NCBI GenBank assembly: GCA_914767885.1
Contig: CAJZBQ010000053.1
Span: forward strand, 1,834,501 to 1,898,500
Length of the DNA: 64,000 nt
Reading direction: 5' to 3'
DNA from: Blepharisma stoltei
Taxonomy: Eukaryota; Ciliophora; Heterotrichea; Heterotrichida; Blepharismidae
Below, one piece after another: positions 12,778 to 24,365 of the stretch. A program made the position numbers and the translations under genes. The first letter of the stretch is position 1. Each line of letters opens with the position of its first letter. The notes below the pieces were generated by a model that saw only the letters and a list, made by a program, of their open reading frames with translations, had not been told where the DNA came from and made no database searches.

Positions 12778-13017
12778 TAACGAGCTGATTATTTTATTCT
12801 CATGAATTCATTATTTTAGTTCTCTATAAAAATATATATTTTTGTTAAATAATAAGGTTTTATAATGATTATTTGTTTAGTTCTAAGTTAGAGTATAAAT
12901 TATCAATATCTATTGAACTAGAAGTCTCTTATAAACTCATTACGATCTGAAAATAGTTAATTTATATTGTATTAATTATAAATTTCTTATTTCTATTTGT
13001 ATAAATTTAATAAAAAT

Positions 13018-14722
13018 ATGATTATTTTTATTTTACTTCAGGTCATTCTTGGCTCCCTTGTCCCTGATTCATTTGATTCTGATTTCAAAGACAATTTGAT
13101 CTCCTACGTCAACAAAAACTCTAAAAAAGTCATACTTCAAGATCTACCCGATGGATCATTAAGATTTGTTGCTGTAAGTCCTATCAAAAGAGGTGACCCA
13201 GTGCTGGTGATGAATGGGTATTAGGATTAGGATTATTAAAGACATGTGCTAGTCATATTGTTAGCGCAGTCACCAAGACAGATTCGTCAGCTTTGCGACA
13301 ATTGTCCAGTAGGTTTAGCCGTAGCCGGTGCAGTTGTCTCACCCTTGTCTTGTGGCTTTAGTCTTGAGTGGGCGGTTTATGATTTCTAATTATTCCAGGG
13401 ATTAGTTTCTGGAGTCTATTGAATGCTAAAATTTCTTACTTTAACAGATAAGGGAAAAGATTGCTCCCCTAGCCAAAACCCAGGTTTCTCGCAAGTATGC
13501 CCGAGATTCTAAAGATATTACTGAGCACCTCCATTTCCAACAACAGGAAAGCAGCTAAAAACCTAAATATATACAGATTTGCTAGTCCTACACTTACTTC
13601 TCGGCTTGGAGTCCATTCCGGTTCGCCGTTGCCTTAAGGTTTGGACTGATTTGCCAAGAGGGCTGACTGGCACATATCGCCATTTGGTGTATATTATGTA
13701 TGTTGATGAATGGGGAATACATAATTTCGACCTTTGAATCATTTTCCTTGATGCCTTACGTTTCTAGCAAGAAACCTGAAGTTATCCTTATGGCCCGCAT
13801 TCTCTATGAGAAATTCATGGCTCCTAAAACTTCATTTACCAGCCTATATGTCGGCCTATATCCTACAGATTTTCATTTATATCAGCTATGAAATAAAAAC
13901 GATACTGACGAATTCAAAACCTATAGAAATTTCAATACAAGGTCAGAAGCCATGGTCGATATGAATACTACTTATGACGTCTATATAGAAAGCATAAAGG
14001 ATGCCAAAATCGAGATCCCAGAAGACATGAAAAAATGGGAGAGCTGGGTATGGGCGTACTGCATAATGACCAAATACTCACTTAAAATCCCTAAAAATAT
14101 TTGGAAACAGCTGAAAAACTACGAAGTTGGCCCTACAGATCATGTGGTGGATGGATTAGTTATTATACCTTTGATTGAGAGGCCACCTCATTCTCCATTG
14201 CCTTTAATATACAGAAATGATACTGAGTTCAACCCTTTAGTGACTGATAAAGGGAGTGTTTACTTATTAGCAGATAGAAATCAGTCAGTAGGATCAGAAT
14301 TAGTTTACTCTCACAGATTAATACCAAATATAGGGACTTTAAATTTCTATGGGACTGTAATAGAAAAAAACTTAGATGATAGCTTTCCTTTAACGGTCTA
14401 TAAAGCTGACGAGTGCTATGGGACAAGGATTGGGCTTTCTCAATGTGAATACAACTTAGTGCCTATTGATTTTGATAAAGGGATGTTTAGATTTTTTGTA
14501 GACCAAGCTAAAGATAGAATTGAAGGATATAGAAGATATAGAGAGGTTTTGAGTGCTGTCATTTTCAAAAATGAGCTAAGGACCTTGAGAAGAGAACTGG
14601 AAAAAGAGAAAGAAGAGAGAAATCAGTTGAAGCTGAAATATTATATAGCTGAGCATGTTACGTACAGAGAGCACTTAAAAGTATTAGAACGCAGCTTTAT
14701 GAAAGAACTATTGGATTATTAG
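13018..14722 (+). CDS. SET-domain-like protein with signal peptide (Rubisco-LSMT/SETD3 type, degenerate)
   Basis: Start ATG 13018 begins a hydrophobic leader (MIIFILLQVILGS); open sequence upstream of it has no ATG. After removal of the 13219 insert the two parts join in frame, and one TGA (LYQ-W-NKND) is read as Trp. The layout matches lysine methyltransferases of the SETD3/Rubisco-LSMT type: 'LRFVAVSPIKRGD' near the start, a central W-rich helical insert, 'GLVIIPLIERPPHS' where the family has LvPl.D..NH, and 'GSELVYSHRLIPNIGTL..YG' where it has GEe...sYG..sN..LL..YGF. The canonical N-H pair is not intact, so catalysis is doubtful. The C-terminus is a charged coiled coil. A secretory leader is unusual for this family. 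The stop overlaps the convergent EF-hand gene by 4 nt. Confidence 0.65.
13219..13703 (-). mobile_element. SINE-like retroelement in the SET-like gene
   Basis: About 485 bp flanked by TGATGAATGGG (13208 and 13704). The 3' tail is at the left, a tandem ATTAGG repeat (TATTAGGATTAGGATTATT). The 5' end at right reads CCAAATGGCGA in minus sense. The body is related to the element at 25400 (AGTCATATTG / GCAGTCACCAA, TTGAGTGGGCG). Collapsing the duplication gives VMNGEYIIS; removal between TA 13219 and TA 13718 gives VMNGYIIS. Both are in frame. Confidence 0.85.
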
Positions 14723-17700
14723 TTAGTTCTAATTATTTTAATTGATTTCCTCTTAATAGTTCGCTTTATTGTCGTTGTCACTGTTTCTCTTGCTTTAGGG
14801 CTGTTTTCTTCTTTGTCTAAAGCTCTTAGAGTCTGAAGCCCAGCTAAGCTTTCACTTCCCCATGCCCAGTTAAAAGTCTCTAAGCCTGTATCAACTTCAA
14901 ATTGTTCTAGCTGAGGAATATGAAAAACGCCATAGCCCATTTTCCCTACTCCATATCTTAAAACAACCCTACAAATCGCATGAAAACTAATATCGTCAGA
15001 ACTGCTTATTTCTCTAGCTTTCTTATATAAAAAGTCAATTTTATCTTGAGGCAAACTAGGGTCAAGCTGAAGAATTATTTCTTTGAATTGAATTTTATTG
15101 AATGCGGATCCTTTTTGCTGGATAACTGTACTTAGATATGCTGCATCTTTTGTTTGTTTAGCATGGAACACTTCAATTAAAACAGTGAGAAATTGTGAGC
15201 CCGTAATTAAAAAACTACTGTCATTTATCATTGCTTGGTAAACAGAAAAATCAAATTTTTCAATAAATTCTGTTTCTGTTATAAACCCATTTTTATTCTT
15301 ATCGATCGATATAAACATTTTTTGCATTTCTTCATCAAATGCCCATAACTGGGTTTTCGCCTTAATTCCTTGAATAAAATGCTGCATATCAACTTTCCCA
15401 TCCTCATTTATTTCATTAAATAAAGCTCTAGGCTCTATATTCATATTTTTGAATTGATGAAGAAACCTAAATAGAGCGATTTCTTCAGAAAATTCTGGCT
15501 TGAGCAATTTTAGGGTCAAAATTCCGCTTTTTTTATCATCAGAAAACAGCTTGACAATAAAATCAATTAAATCAGGTAAAAATATTTCCCCTCCAGAGTA
15601 CTCTCTATATTCAAAATTTTCGAGCCTTGGCTTAGCTGCATTAATCAACTCATTTAAATCATGCTTGATTTTTGTCAAAAATAAGCCTAATTGATAAGGG
15701 ATTGGGTCTTTATGATATATCTGCAGCATTCTGCATATGAAAGATCCATAGAAATGCTTTTCATGGTACAAAAAGTTGAGCGTCTGCATAATATTTGCTA
15801 TATGTTTCACTGCAACTTGCTTAATTGTGTATTTTTTATTCAAATACTGATAAAAATAGTCAGGGATTGTGCTTAGTTTTATTTTTTTCTCAAAATCATT
15901 TACGTCCTTTTGGTATTTAGCTTCCATAAACTCCTCAAAGAAATCGAATAATAGAGGAAGGTCTATAGAAATCTCTTTGGCTTCATATTGGTGCAGTTCC
16001 AGCTTGGAATTTCGTTTAGGGATCTCGTCAGTAAGAATTTGTTTAGCTGTTTGAATATTTTCTTTGAAATCTATAGACTTTTCTGGTGAAAAATAGCTTG
16101 CCATACTAAGTCTTGGAGAAAATGAAAATCTTAAAGATTCTCGAGGAGATGGAGAAAGGAGATCAAAAGAAAGAGCTGGTACTTCGGTGAATTTTTTCCA
16201 TTTAAGGAATGATAAGAGTATTCTGAGACGGCCAAGGAATATTCCTCTTATAAGTAGATGCTTTAGTAAAAGCTTCCTTATTTTTTCTTTTGACTTATTT
16301 AATTCTGTATTTAACTCTTCTTCAGCGCGCTTTGAATTATTTAATTCTTCAACTTTCTTGTGCAATAGATCAGTGAGATTATTTACAATTCCTTCTTTTC
16401 CGCCATGCTCAAATCCTTCTATTTTAGCTTGGAGTATTTCATAGTCATTATTGTTTTCTTCTAATTTCTTTATTTTTTCTTCGAGGATGTCTTTGGTTTT
16501 CAATGTCTCTTCTTTTTCTTTGAGGTCATATTTTAATTCATAATTATTTTGCTGCGCTTCAGCAAGTGATTTATTTGAAATTTCTAGTTCAAGTCTTAAT
16601 GTGTGGATGATTTTAGACAACTTGCTATTTTCTTCTCCAAGTTTCTCAATATGTTTATTTTTTGCATCAATTTCTTTTGCGTTTTCTTTTAATGAATTAA
16701 AGTTTAGTTTTGGAATTTCTGGCTTTTCTTGAGCAGTTTCATACTGCAAGATGAGTTTTTCATTAAGTTTTTCTAGTTTTTCTATTAATTCTAATAAAGG
16801 GTCTTCCAATTTGATATCCTGAATCTCATCCAAGCTGATATTAATAGTTTTTGAAATATTTTCTGTAAGATTATCAACAGAATTTAGAAGTATCCTCATA
16901 TCTTTATCTTCATTTGCAGGCTTTTTGCTTGATCTCACCTTTTGCTTGGTTTGCTTACTCCCTTCGAGAGCCAACAAAAAATTTTGCTCACTCATGGAAG
17001 GGGTTAATTTTTCATAAAAATTTATATATAGTAAAAATTTTTTTTCGAAATATAAAAAATCATAATTCGAAATAAAAAATAACTCCGAGGCGACATCTCC
17101 TGATGGAGCTTTGGACCGGCGAGAGAGGTGGCGAAATGTGCCTTTAGGCTCAAGTAGACTGTCTCAATGGGAAGCTTGCCGAAGCAGGGTGTTTTGTTTC
17201 TCCCCGAAGATTTTCCCTATCCCTGCCAGATGGGCTAGACAGGTTTTGCCTACCACATGGTCTTTCCTCATCGGGACCATCGGGGCGCTCGTCTACTCAG
17301 GGTGCCTAACCTCCTGAACAGGTGGTTCAGGTAGGAAATCCAAAATGGCGTCAAGGCATTTTTGGAATTGAGGCAGGCGTATGATCAGTGCCTACGGGAG
17401 CGCTTATGGCCGGATACTTAATAATCTAATCTAATTCGAAATAATTTTAAAGCAAATATTATTTGTGAAATTTATGTTTTATAACCCAAAATGTAAAAAC
17501 ATTCAACAGGGCTAAATATTTCATTAAAAAATAATTATTAATTATTTTTTCATGAAAATTTTTATATTAATATTTTTTTGTTCGCTACTGAGAGTGGGCT
17601 TTCACCCAAAAATAGGGATTTTTCCAATGTTTTGCTTACTCATGGAGAGGGGGAGTTAGGCTTTTTAATAGTATGCATATTTGCAATCACTTCATCTTCT

Positions 17701-20700
17701 TCTCCTTCTTTTTGTTTTGCTTCAATATTATAAGCCAGAATTAAATTGCACTTTTCGGATTCTAATAATGAAACTATTTGATCATTGTTATCTTCGTCTT
17801 TATATAAATCATTATGAATATTCTCAAAATCTACTGCAAACTTTCCCTCAAAATCTTCAATCTTGTCTTTCAGCTGCTCAAAAATAGTTTTGCTAACTTT
17901 CAAACATTCATTTATTCTCGGATCAATTCTTTCCTGATTTTTAGGCTGAAATTTATCAAAATTCTTTTTTAACTGGCTTATTTTTACTCTTATTTCTATC
18001 ATCGGCTCAGAATCTTTAATATTTTCTACATCTTTTACTAAATCTGGGTATTTCATCTTAATTATCCCAAGCATTTCATCAAAAACTTCAATATTTTTAA
18101 CTGGAATTTCTGGCTCAATGTCAAATTTCCGCGGATTTTTGACAGTGTGCATTTCATCGAAATCCATTTGGTCGAAAATTTTTGATAGTGCGGATATTTG
18201 GCCGAAAATTAACAGTATTTTTCGGTCAAATGTCCCACTATCAAAAATTTTGGATCAATTTTCGTCCAAAAATTTTTCGGTGAAATGGACACTATCAAAA
18301 AGGCAAATCATTTGATCTGCACCCGGAATTTCTTGCTTATCTAATATCTCCATTTTTTTCGTTTCCATACCTTCAAGTGTGTTTTGATGCTTTCTTAAAT
18401 CATCAATCAGGTTAAAAATTGTTGCAAAATGCTCTCCTTCAGAAGGTTCAGCGTATGTTACGCTTAGAAAAGTCCTTCTTTTAATCACTTTTTTCTCATC
18501 AGAAGGAATTGTGAAAATAGTCGTGATCTTTTTAAGAGTATTTTCTGATTTATCCTCAGAATTAACCAGCAGTGTAATAATGTTTTGCAAGGCTTGGGAA
18601 ACTTCTTTGAGACATTCATCATTATTTAATATATCCCAGATAAATTGAAGCTGGTTTTTTAAGCAGTCAATAAGTTCATCTTCAGGGGTTTGTGAAGGAG
18701 ATCTTCTTATGCTTCTGCTCACTCTTATATAAGGCTCAACTTTAAGATGAAAATCTTCTTGTGATATAGACTGTGGAAGTGTTAGTTTTTGATATGCGGT
18801 TGTTGTGATAGACTCTACAAGGTCCAATATTCCATTCCAATCATCACCTATTGCTGGCTTAGGCTTTGGACTTAATGCAGGGCTCCTGCATGGACTTGGA
18901 GTCCTTGGGCTTAATAATTCAGGACTATGCACATAGTCAATCTCTTTAATCTCAATAGGATGCACTTCGCTTATATTAATTTCGGGCTCATAATGTGGTA
19001 CTGCATTATACATTTTTCCATGGAGATTTGCATGTTTTGATATTAATTCAAGCATCATGCTAAGCTTCAGCATGTCTGAATCATGAACTTTTTCTAATTC
19101 AAGCCTTTGTTTTTTAAGTCCGTTAGTATCTTCAATTAAGTCTCTAATTAATGATGATATACTCATCTCCTCTGAGAGGCTCGGTATGGAGATTGAATGC
19201 TGAAACTTTCCTGTTGGTTTGACATTTCAATTTGGTCAAACTAACTGGAGAGAGACTCATTTGCAGCTCTCCAGTTGGCTTGACAATCCGAGTTGGCCAA
19301 ACCAACTAAATAGTTTTCAGCCTTCAATCTCCAGCCAACACTGGACTACTCTTAGAAGATAGGTATATATGAACTTTGTTTAGCATATTTTCAGTAGTAT
19401 CTTCACATTTTTCTAGCGTAGGCGCTACTTTATTGAGTATGTTGCCAGCTAGCTCACTACCTTTAATACCACTAATTAATTCTTTTTTTAGAGATTCATG
19501 CTGTGACAGTAATGAGTATGAATTCTCTAACCCCTCTACGTGAGCGAACAAAATCATTGGGAAAAATCCCTATTTTTGATTAAACCTCAGGAGCGAACAA
19601 AAATTTTTTTAATCATGAAAAAAATATTTCGATATATATGTGATACTTATTATAACGAAATCTCTAACTAATTCTATTTAATTTAAAATAATTTGCGTTA
19701 TAAAACATAAATTTTGCAATTTAAATTTTACTTATTTTAAAAAAAATTCAATATAAATTTTTATATTACAAAAAATTAACACCCTCCATTAGTTGTTCAC
19801 TTACGCGGGGTGAAGTAAGCATTCTTCAAGCATTTCTCATTTCTGATGCAACGTTTTTTCTTTTGTAATTTCCCTAGCTGATTTATCTAATTTTATACGA
19901 TAATTTGTTAGTGTTTCGTAGGTTCTATATAGCTGCCTATTTGACCCCGAAAATACATCGATCATAAGACGCAAAGTAGAATCTGAGCCTTTTAAAGCTT
20001 CTGAAAAACATTTGATAACCTCTGGCATCGTTGTGCATTCTGGGACATGGTCTATCAGTAAAGTATGAATCGCACAAAAAGAAGCCAAATTTTGTGACAT
20101 CTGTTCAGAAAATGATTTAAATAAATCATTCTTTATGAAAATATCTGAATTTGAGGATATTTGTCCTGAAATTAAGCTGAGTTTTGATAAATCGTTAGAA
20201 AAAGATATAATTTTTTCAGATATTTCTTGGTCTTTTAAATTCAGAGAATTAGATAGTGAATTTAAGCATTGTAATAAGCCCCCGTTTACAGAAATGAGGT
20301 CTTGCACACACGTTTCTCCACTATAAGGCTGCTTAAATGACAAAGATAAGTTATAGAAAACGTTATCCAGCTCGCTTAAGTATGATAATATTTTACCAAT
20401 GCTTCTGAAAGATTTAGGACCATTGTTATCAATTTGCGGTTTTCCTTTGAACTTTTCGATATTTCTGATTGAATTCTCGTATTCTCTTAAGTGACTTTGG
20501 AGTTTAGATGTAATAGAATTTAATTCGCTTTCTAGTAAAATGCTTTTTTCTTTTTCATTTAAGGCTGCTTTTATTAATAGTTCTAAGTTTTGTAGGTAAA
20601 CTTTGCTTACTTACTTAGTTACTTACTCCCCCCCCCCCCCCTCGTGAGCGAACAAAACCATTAGAAAAATCGCCATTTTTTGACCAAAAACCCTCCGTGA

Positions 20701-21792
20701 GTGAACAAAAATTTTTTTAATAGAAAAAATTTTAATGGAAAAAAATTTTGATATATAAGTGATAATTAGTATAATGAAATCTAGAGCTAATTCTGTTTAA
20801 TTTTAAACAAATTGCGTTTTTAAAACATAAATTTTGCAAATTAAATTAATATTTGCTTCCCAATTTTTGCAAATTAGGATTTTTTTAAATTTCGAAAAAA
20901 ATATTTTTTATAAAAATTTATATATAAATTTTTTTTAAAAAAAAAAATTAACCCCCCTCCGTGAGCGAACAAAATTTTTTTGTTCGCTCACGGAGGGGGG
21001 GGGAGTTAGGTATTTAAAGCGTCTTCCCTCTTCAGCAGGATGATTTAGGCATGCATAAGCCCATCTTTTTCTCCCAGTTTGGTGACGTCAGCAGCCATCC
21101 TGATCTTGCAGGCATTCCAGAAGACGCATCTCGCCAAGCCAGAAGGTCCGCACTGGCCTCGTTACCTCGGCCGAACTTGACTTCTGCGCGTGTTCCGCCT
21201 AAGGGTCACCCTCCTCGGGTGTGTCAATCAGAAAACCCATATACCTCCTAACACCCCTGGACTAAAGAAATACCCTATGCGGTATTCCATATTGGTGTTG
21301 CGGATAAAAATCCAAGTGGAAAACTGAACCCCATAATAATAAAAGCGAAGGAAGGAATAGTTCTCGGAGAGAACTAATTCCGATCGTAGCCATTTTATTA
21401 TTATATAGGTAAACTTTGCAAAATTCTTTATCGTTAGCTGGATTTGTGGCTTGAATAGGCTCAATTTCAAATTTTTGTAATGCAAGGTCATATAAGTTAG
21501 TAGGCAAAATACTTTCTCTTGTAATTTTTGGGTTTTTTTGCGATTTGCCATATGTATTGCTATCAAGTACCTTGGTGATTTCCTCGTATTTTGATTGGTT
21601 GAGGATTTTAAGTTCTGAAAGAACAAATTTTAAATTTTGATTGAGGATGACGTTTTCATTTTCAAGAGCCTGGGCTGATTTTAATAAACTTTTTGACGAT
21701 CCTGCTGCAAGTGTATCATAAATTGTAGGAGGAAAGCTATAGCCTAATAAGCTTTGGGCTATAAATGAAAGTGCTGATACTTTTTCAGACAT
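14719..21792 (-). CDS. EF-hand coiled-coil protein, about 1,620 aa, interrupted five times
   Basis: The blocks 21792-21406, 20592-19816, 19527-19347, 19159-18334, 18111-17657 and 16955-14719 join in frame into about 1,620 residues. Part of the second block has no internal ATG but is open and joins on both sides. A TGA at KTLHQK-W-EMLEE is read as Trp. The middle is Lys/Glu-rich coiled coil (residues about 880-1100). The C-terminal third has an EF-hand pair near residues 1370-1420: a degenerate loop (NEINEDGKVDMQHF) and a canonical one (DKNKNGFITETEF), so it probably binds calcium. The tail is basic (TTTIKRTIKRKSIKI). A cytoskeletal or basal-body role is a guess; I do not recognise a named orthologue. 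Confidence 0.83.
16956..17656. mobile_element. Class A IES carrying a retroelement
   Basis: 701 bp between TA 16956-16957 and TA 17657-17658. Removal joins HTIKK to PKQTKQKV in frame. The outer parts are an old class A copy (left hairpin with GAGAGCCAACAAAA...TTTTGCTCACTCATGG), split by the GC-rich element at 17075-17431. Confidence 0.9.
17075..17431 (+). mobile_element. SINE-like retroelement inside a class A IES
   Basis: About 357 bp flanked by TAATTCGAAATA (17063 and 17432). The 3' tail is TAATAATCTAATC. The body shares CCAGATGGGCTAGACAGG and the GTTTTGTTTCTCC region with the element at 49740, so both belong to one group. It contains no credible ORF. Confidence 0.85.
18112..18324. mobile_element. 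Class D ~200-bp element in the EF-hand gene
   Basis: Ends read TGGCTCAATGTCAAATTTCCGC and TGCACCCG in plus sense, flanked by GGAATTTCT (18103 and 18325). Inside are inverted GATAGTGTCCATTTC-like motifs. The second copy is at 29485-29687. Collapsing the 9-bp repeat joins KQEIP to VKNIEV in frame. There is no TA in the repeat, but an alternative TA-to-TA removal (18098-18337) is also in frame. Confidence 0.78.
19160..19346. mobile_element. Palindromic IES in the EF-hand gene
   Basis: 187 bp. Inverted arms TGGAGATTGAATGCTGAAA and CAGCCTTCAATCTCCA, with inner TTGG(T/C)TTGAC / GGTCAAAC blocks. Removal between TA 19160-19161 and TA 19347-19348 joins YLSSKS to ISSLIRD in frame. Confidence 0.87.
19528..19815. 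mobile_element. Class A IES, old copy, in the EF-hand gene
   Basis: 288 bp with eroded CTCTACGTGAGCGAACAAAATCATT at left and a decayed hairpin at right. Removal between TA 19528-19529 and TA 19816-19817 joins EMLEECL to ENSYSLL in frame. Confidence 0.9.
20607..21405 (-). mobile_element. SINE-like retroelement in the EF-hand gene, itself split by an IES
   Basis: A perfect 14-bp duplication, TAGGTAAACTTTGC, flanks it (20593 and 21406). In minus sense the element starts AAAATGGCTACGATCGG, contains GGGTGACCCTTAGGCGGAACACG and GCTGACGTCACC, and ends GACGCTTTAAATACC plus a TAAG-repeat tail. That tail holds the class A IES at 20624-21006. Removing everything between the TAs of the two repeats joins CKVYL to QNLELL in frame. 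Without the IES the element is about 416 bp. Confidence 0.9.
20624..21006. mobile_element. Class A IES, young copy, nested in a retroelement tail
   Basis: 383 bp between TA 20624-20625 and TA 21007-21008, inside the TAAG-rich 3' tail of the SINE-like element at 20607-21405. Right-end hairpin. Near-identical to the copies at 2446, 37101 and 45529. Confidence 0.92.
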
Positions 21793-21852
21793 TTATTGAA
21801 ATTGAGATCTAAGGCAGGGTTGAATAATATCAAACCATAATGATTAAGGTTT

Positions 21853-22224
21853 TAACTCCCCCCCCTCCGTGAGTGAAACAAAAAAATTTTGTTCACTCAC
21901 GGAGGGTTTTTTTTTTTAAAAAATTTATATATAAATTTTCTCAAAAATTTTTTTTTTGAAATTTAAAAAATCCTAATTTGCAAAAATTTGAAAGCAAATA
22001 TTAATTTAATTTATAAAATTTATGTTTTAAAATGCAATTCATTTAAAATTAAACAGAATTAGCTCTAGATTTCATTATATTAATTATCATTTATATATCA
22101 AAATTTTTTTCCATAAAAATTTTTCTATTAAAAAAATTTTTGTTCACTCACGGAGGGTGGGTTTTTGGGCAAAAAATGGCGATTTTTCTAATGGTTTTGT
22201 TCACTCACGGAGGGGGAGGGGGAG
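21853..22224. mobile_element. Class A IES, intergenic
   Basis: 372 bp from TA 21853-21854 to TA 22225-22226 with left hairpin and the GAGTGAAC variant. It lies about 60 bp upstream of the EF-hand gene's start codon. Confidence 0.9.
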
Positions 22225-22574
22225 TAAGAATTAAAAAGTAAAATAAATAATTTCAAATTTAAAAGACCTTTGAGCATAAAGATTATGCTTTATATTTTCT
22301 CATCAATTTCTTTAATATTTGCTTGAGAAGCATACGATATGACGTGAAAATATGAGCAATTAATTAGATGCTAATCTTTAGTCATATTTCAGAGAAATTA
22401 TATATAGTCCTTTCCCGGCTATATTATAGTTTGCATCAAAATTTTCCCAGCTAAGTCGATTTATGCTCTTTTGTCATTGATTTATCTAGAAAAATTGTCA
22501 AGATAAGTCAAGTCTGCCATATAATAAATATTTTTATAGAAGCAATTCAAACTTTTCAATAAATATAATATTGC

Positions 22575-22739
22575 TATTTGCAGATTTTTGAGCTTTACCA
22601 CCTAAGTGTGGAATTTTTTTTCCGCGTGTGAAAAGGTGTTTTTCACGTGTGGAGCCCTTTTGATTTCACATGTGGAATCCCTCTTTTCACACGCGGAAAA
22701 AATTCCACACTTAGGTGGTAAAGTTCAAAAATCTGCAAA
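22575..22739. repeat. Long near-perfect inverted repeat, probable palindromic IES
   Basis: Arms TATTTGCAGATTTTTGAG-C-TTTACCACC... and ...GGTGGTAAAG-TTCAAAAATCTGCAAATA pair over about 60 bp, with CACACTTAGGTGG and CGCGTGTGAAAA blocks. Arms end at TA on both sides (22575-22576, 22740-22741), like the coding-region IESs, but there is no reading frame here to prove excision. Confidence 0.7.
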
Positions 22740-23190
22740 TAACGATATTTAAAATTAGACTTAATTAATTCAAATGCTTCTAAAAGGATATAAATCCTAA
22801 AGATAGGACTAGATCTCGATTTGCACTTAAATTTTATATTTCTAACTAAAAATAATGGCAAAACTTGAGTATCAATAGCTTTTTTGTAATATATTAAAAT
22901 TCGCTTCTTATTAGCATATTTATTGTTTAAAACTAGAACACATCCCAAAAAATTAAATGTTTTTGGCCCTATTTAAGTAATAAAAAAAGGATTGGATATT
23001 TTCGAGAAGCGCAGACCTCTCATATTGATAGCAAATAAACGCATTTAGTCTCTTTTAAACTTTAAAAATCACTAAAATGGAAAGAAGTAAATTAAATTAT
23101 TTTGCTATAGGCGGTGAAATTCCCAAAATAAATTTAAATTGTAACAAGTTTAGAATTAATTAAATTGCTTCTTGAATCTGGATTCAGACT

Positions 23191-23445
23191 TTATTTACTC
23201 ACAAAATTGTCTACTGCTAATAAAATTGCTCTTGGGTTGCTTCGCTTTATTAAGCTCTCTTTCTTAGGTAGGTCATCGAAATCCCATCGGATATTTGATG
23301 ACGTGTGAGATAAAGGCAAGTCCCGGGAAAAGTCAAAATTGTAATGCATAGAAGCTTGATCAATTGTTTTCTTCAGATCAGACTTCATTATGCCCATCCA
23401 GTCCTCAATTACTCTATCTGTATTTGAATCTTCGACAGTGTTCAT
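23191..23445 (-). CDS. Small hypothetical protein, 84 aa
   Basis: Uninterrupted minus-strand ORF with balanced composition (DWMGIMKSDLKKTIDQ, RWDFDDLPKKESLIKR), starting ATG 23445 and ending TAA. The frame stays open some 40 codons upstream of the ATG, but that part is low complexity. No family recognised. Its more normal amino-acid content sets it apart from surrounding AT-rich noise, but it could be a chance ORF. Confidence 0.4.
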   Translation of the reverse strand: MNTVEDSNTDRVIEDWMGIMKSDLKKTIDQASMHYNFDFSRDLPLSHTSSNIRWDFDDLPKKESLIKRSNPRAILLAVDNFVSK

Positions 23446-24365
23446 ATTTTTTACAGCATTTTTGCATCCTACTAAATTATGCCAAACAAAATTAAAATTT
23501 TTGATATGATTAAAAAATAGAAATAAATATTAAGTTTTTAAGTTTATTAAAATAAATTTAGCATTCAATAATTTTTCCATTCTTTACTTATGAATTTTAA
23601 AGAAAAAAATTTTGGCCTTAGTTAATAAAGAAATTATTCGACCATTTTATTAGTAATTTCTTTCTATTCATTTCTGTTGCAAAGCAAATAATCTCCATGA
23701 ATGGCAAATTTGAAACTTTTAATCTAACAGTTAGGCATAACACAGGTATGACGTTAGATCTTCCTGGGCTATAGGAGAATAATAATATGGGTTGCCGCTT
23801 TCTCAAGAGCCATCAATAGAGATTTAGTATCTCATCTTTTCTTAAGAGAACAGAAATTAAAGAAAAAAAATTGGCAAGAAAAATTTTAACATTATAGCAT
23901 GCTTGAGTGCGATTAAACAAATCGAAATTATATATGTAGAATCAGATAATCATATCCTTATAAATAAATTTTCTTATAATGGGAAAATTATAATTGCTTA
24001 TATTAGTGTTGCATAAAGGCATATGAGCATGCAAAAGTGCTATAATAATTCTGGGAATATAGTTTACGTTCTACGTTTATTATTAAGTCCCAATATAGAT
24101 AATTTAGGCAGCATTAAGCATAATTTTCTTAAAAATAAGTAGTTAAGATGGCATGAATTTTAAATGAATTTCATTTAAAATCATTATTTAAATTGAATTT
24201 AATTATGCCTAAATTGGTATTGGGACAGAATAAAACGCTCTTAGTTGTATCTGGATTGCTTAAAAATTAAAGTGAATTAAGCTATACAAAATGCTCTTCA
24301 GGTGTTTTGATGTTTGATTTCATTATAACCAAAAAATTCAATAGCTTTGAAGTCAATTCAATTGC

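Larger units (their letters stand above)
22225..24365. other. Gene-poor AT-rich region
   Basis: Very AT-rich DNA. It holds a palindromic insert (22575-22739) and one plausible small ORF (23191-23445). I see no other coding, tRNA or rRNA signal; the remaining short ORFs have biased, unconvincing translations. Confidence 0.5.

Noticed and set aside
13219-13245. ATTAGG repeats as telomeric sequence
   Set aside because: Same reasoning: it is the tail of a SINE-like element, and a related tail occurs at 25400.
22643-22948. 101-codon minus ORF
   Set aside because: Covers one arm of a palindromic insert and AT-rich DNA; composition is Lys/Ile/Tyr-biased noise.
23618-23806. 62-codon minus ORF
   Set aside because: No conserved pattern, AT-rich surroundings, weaker than the neighbouring 23191 ORF.
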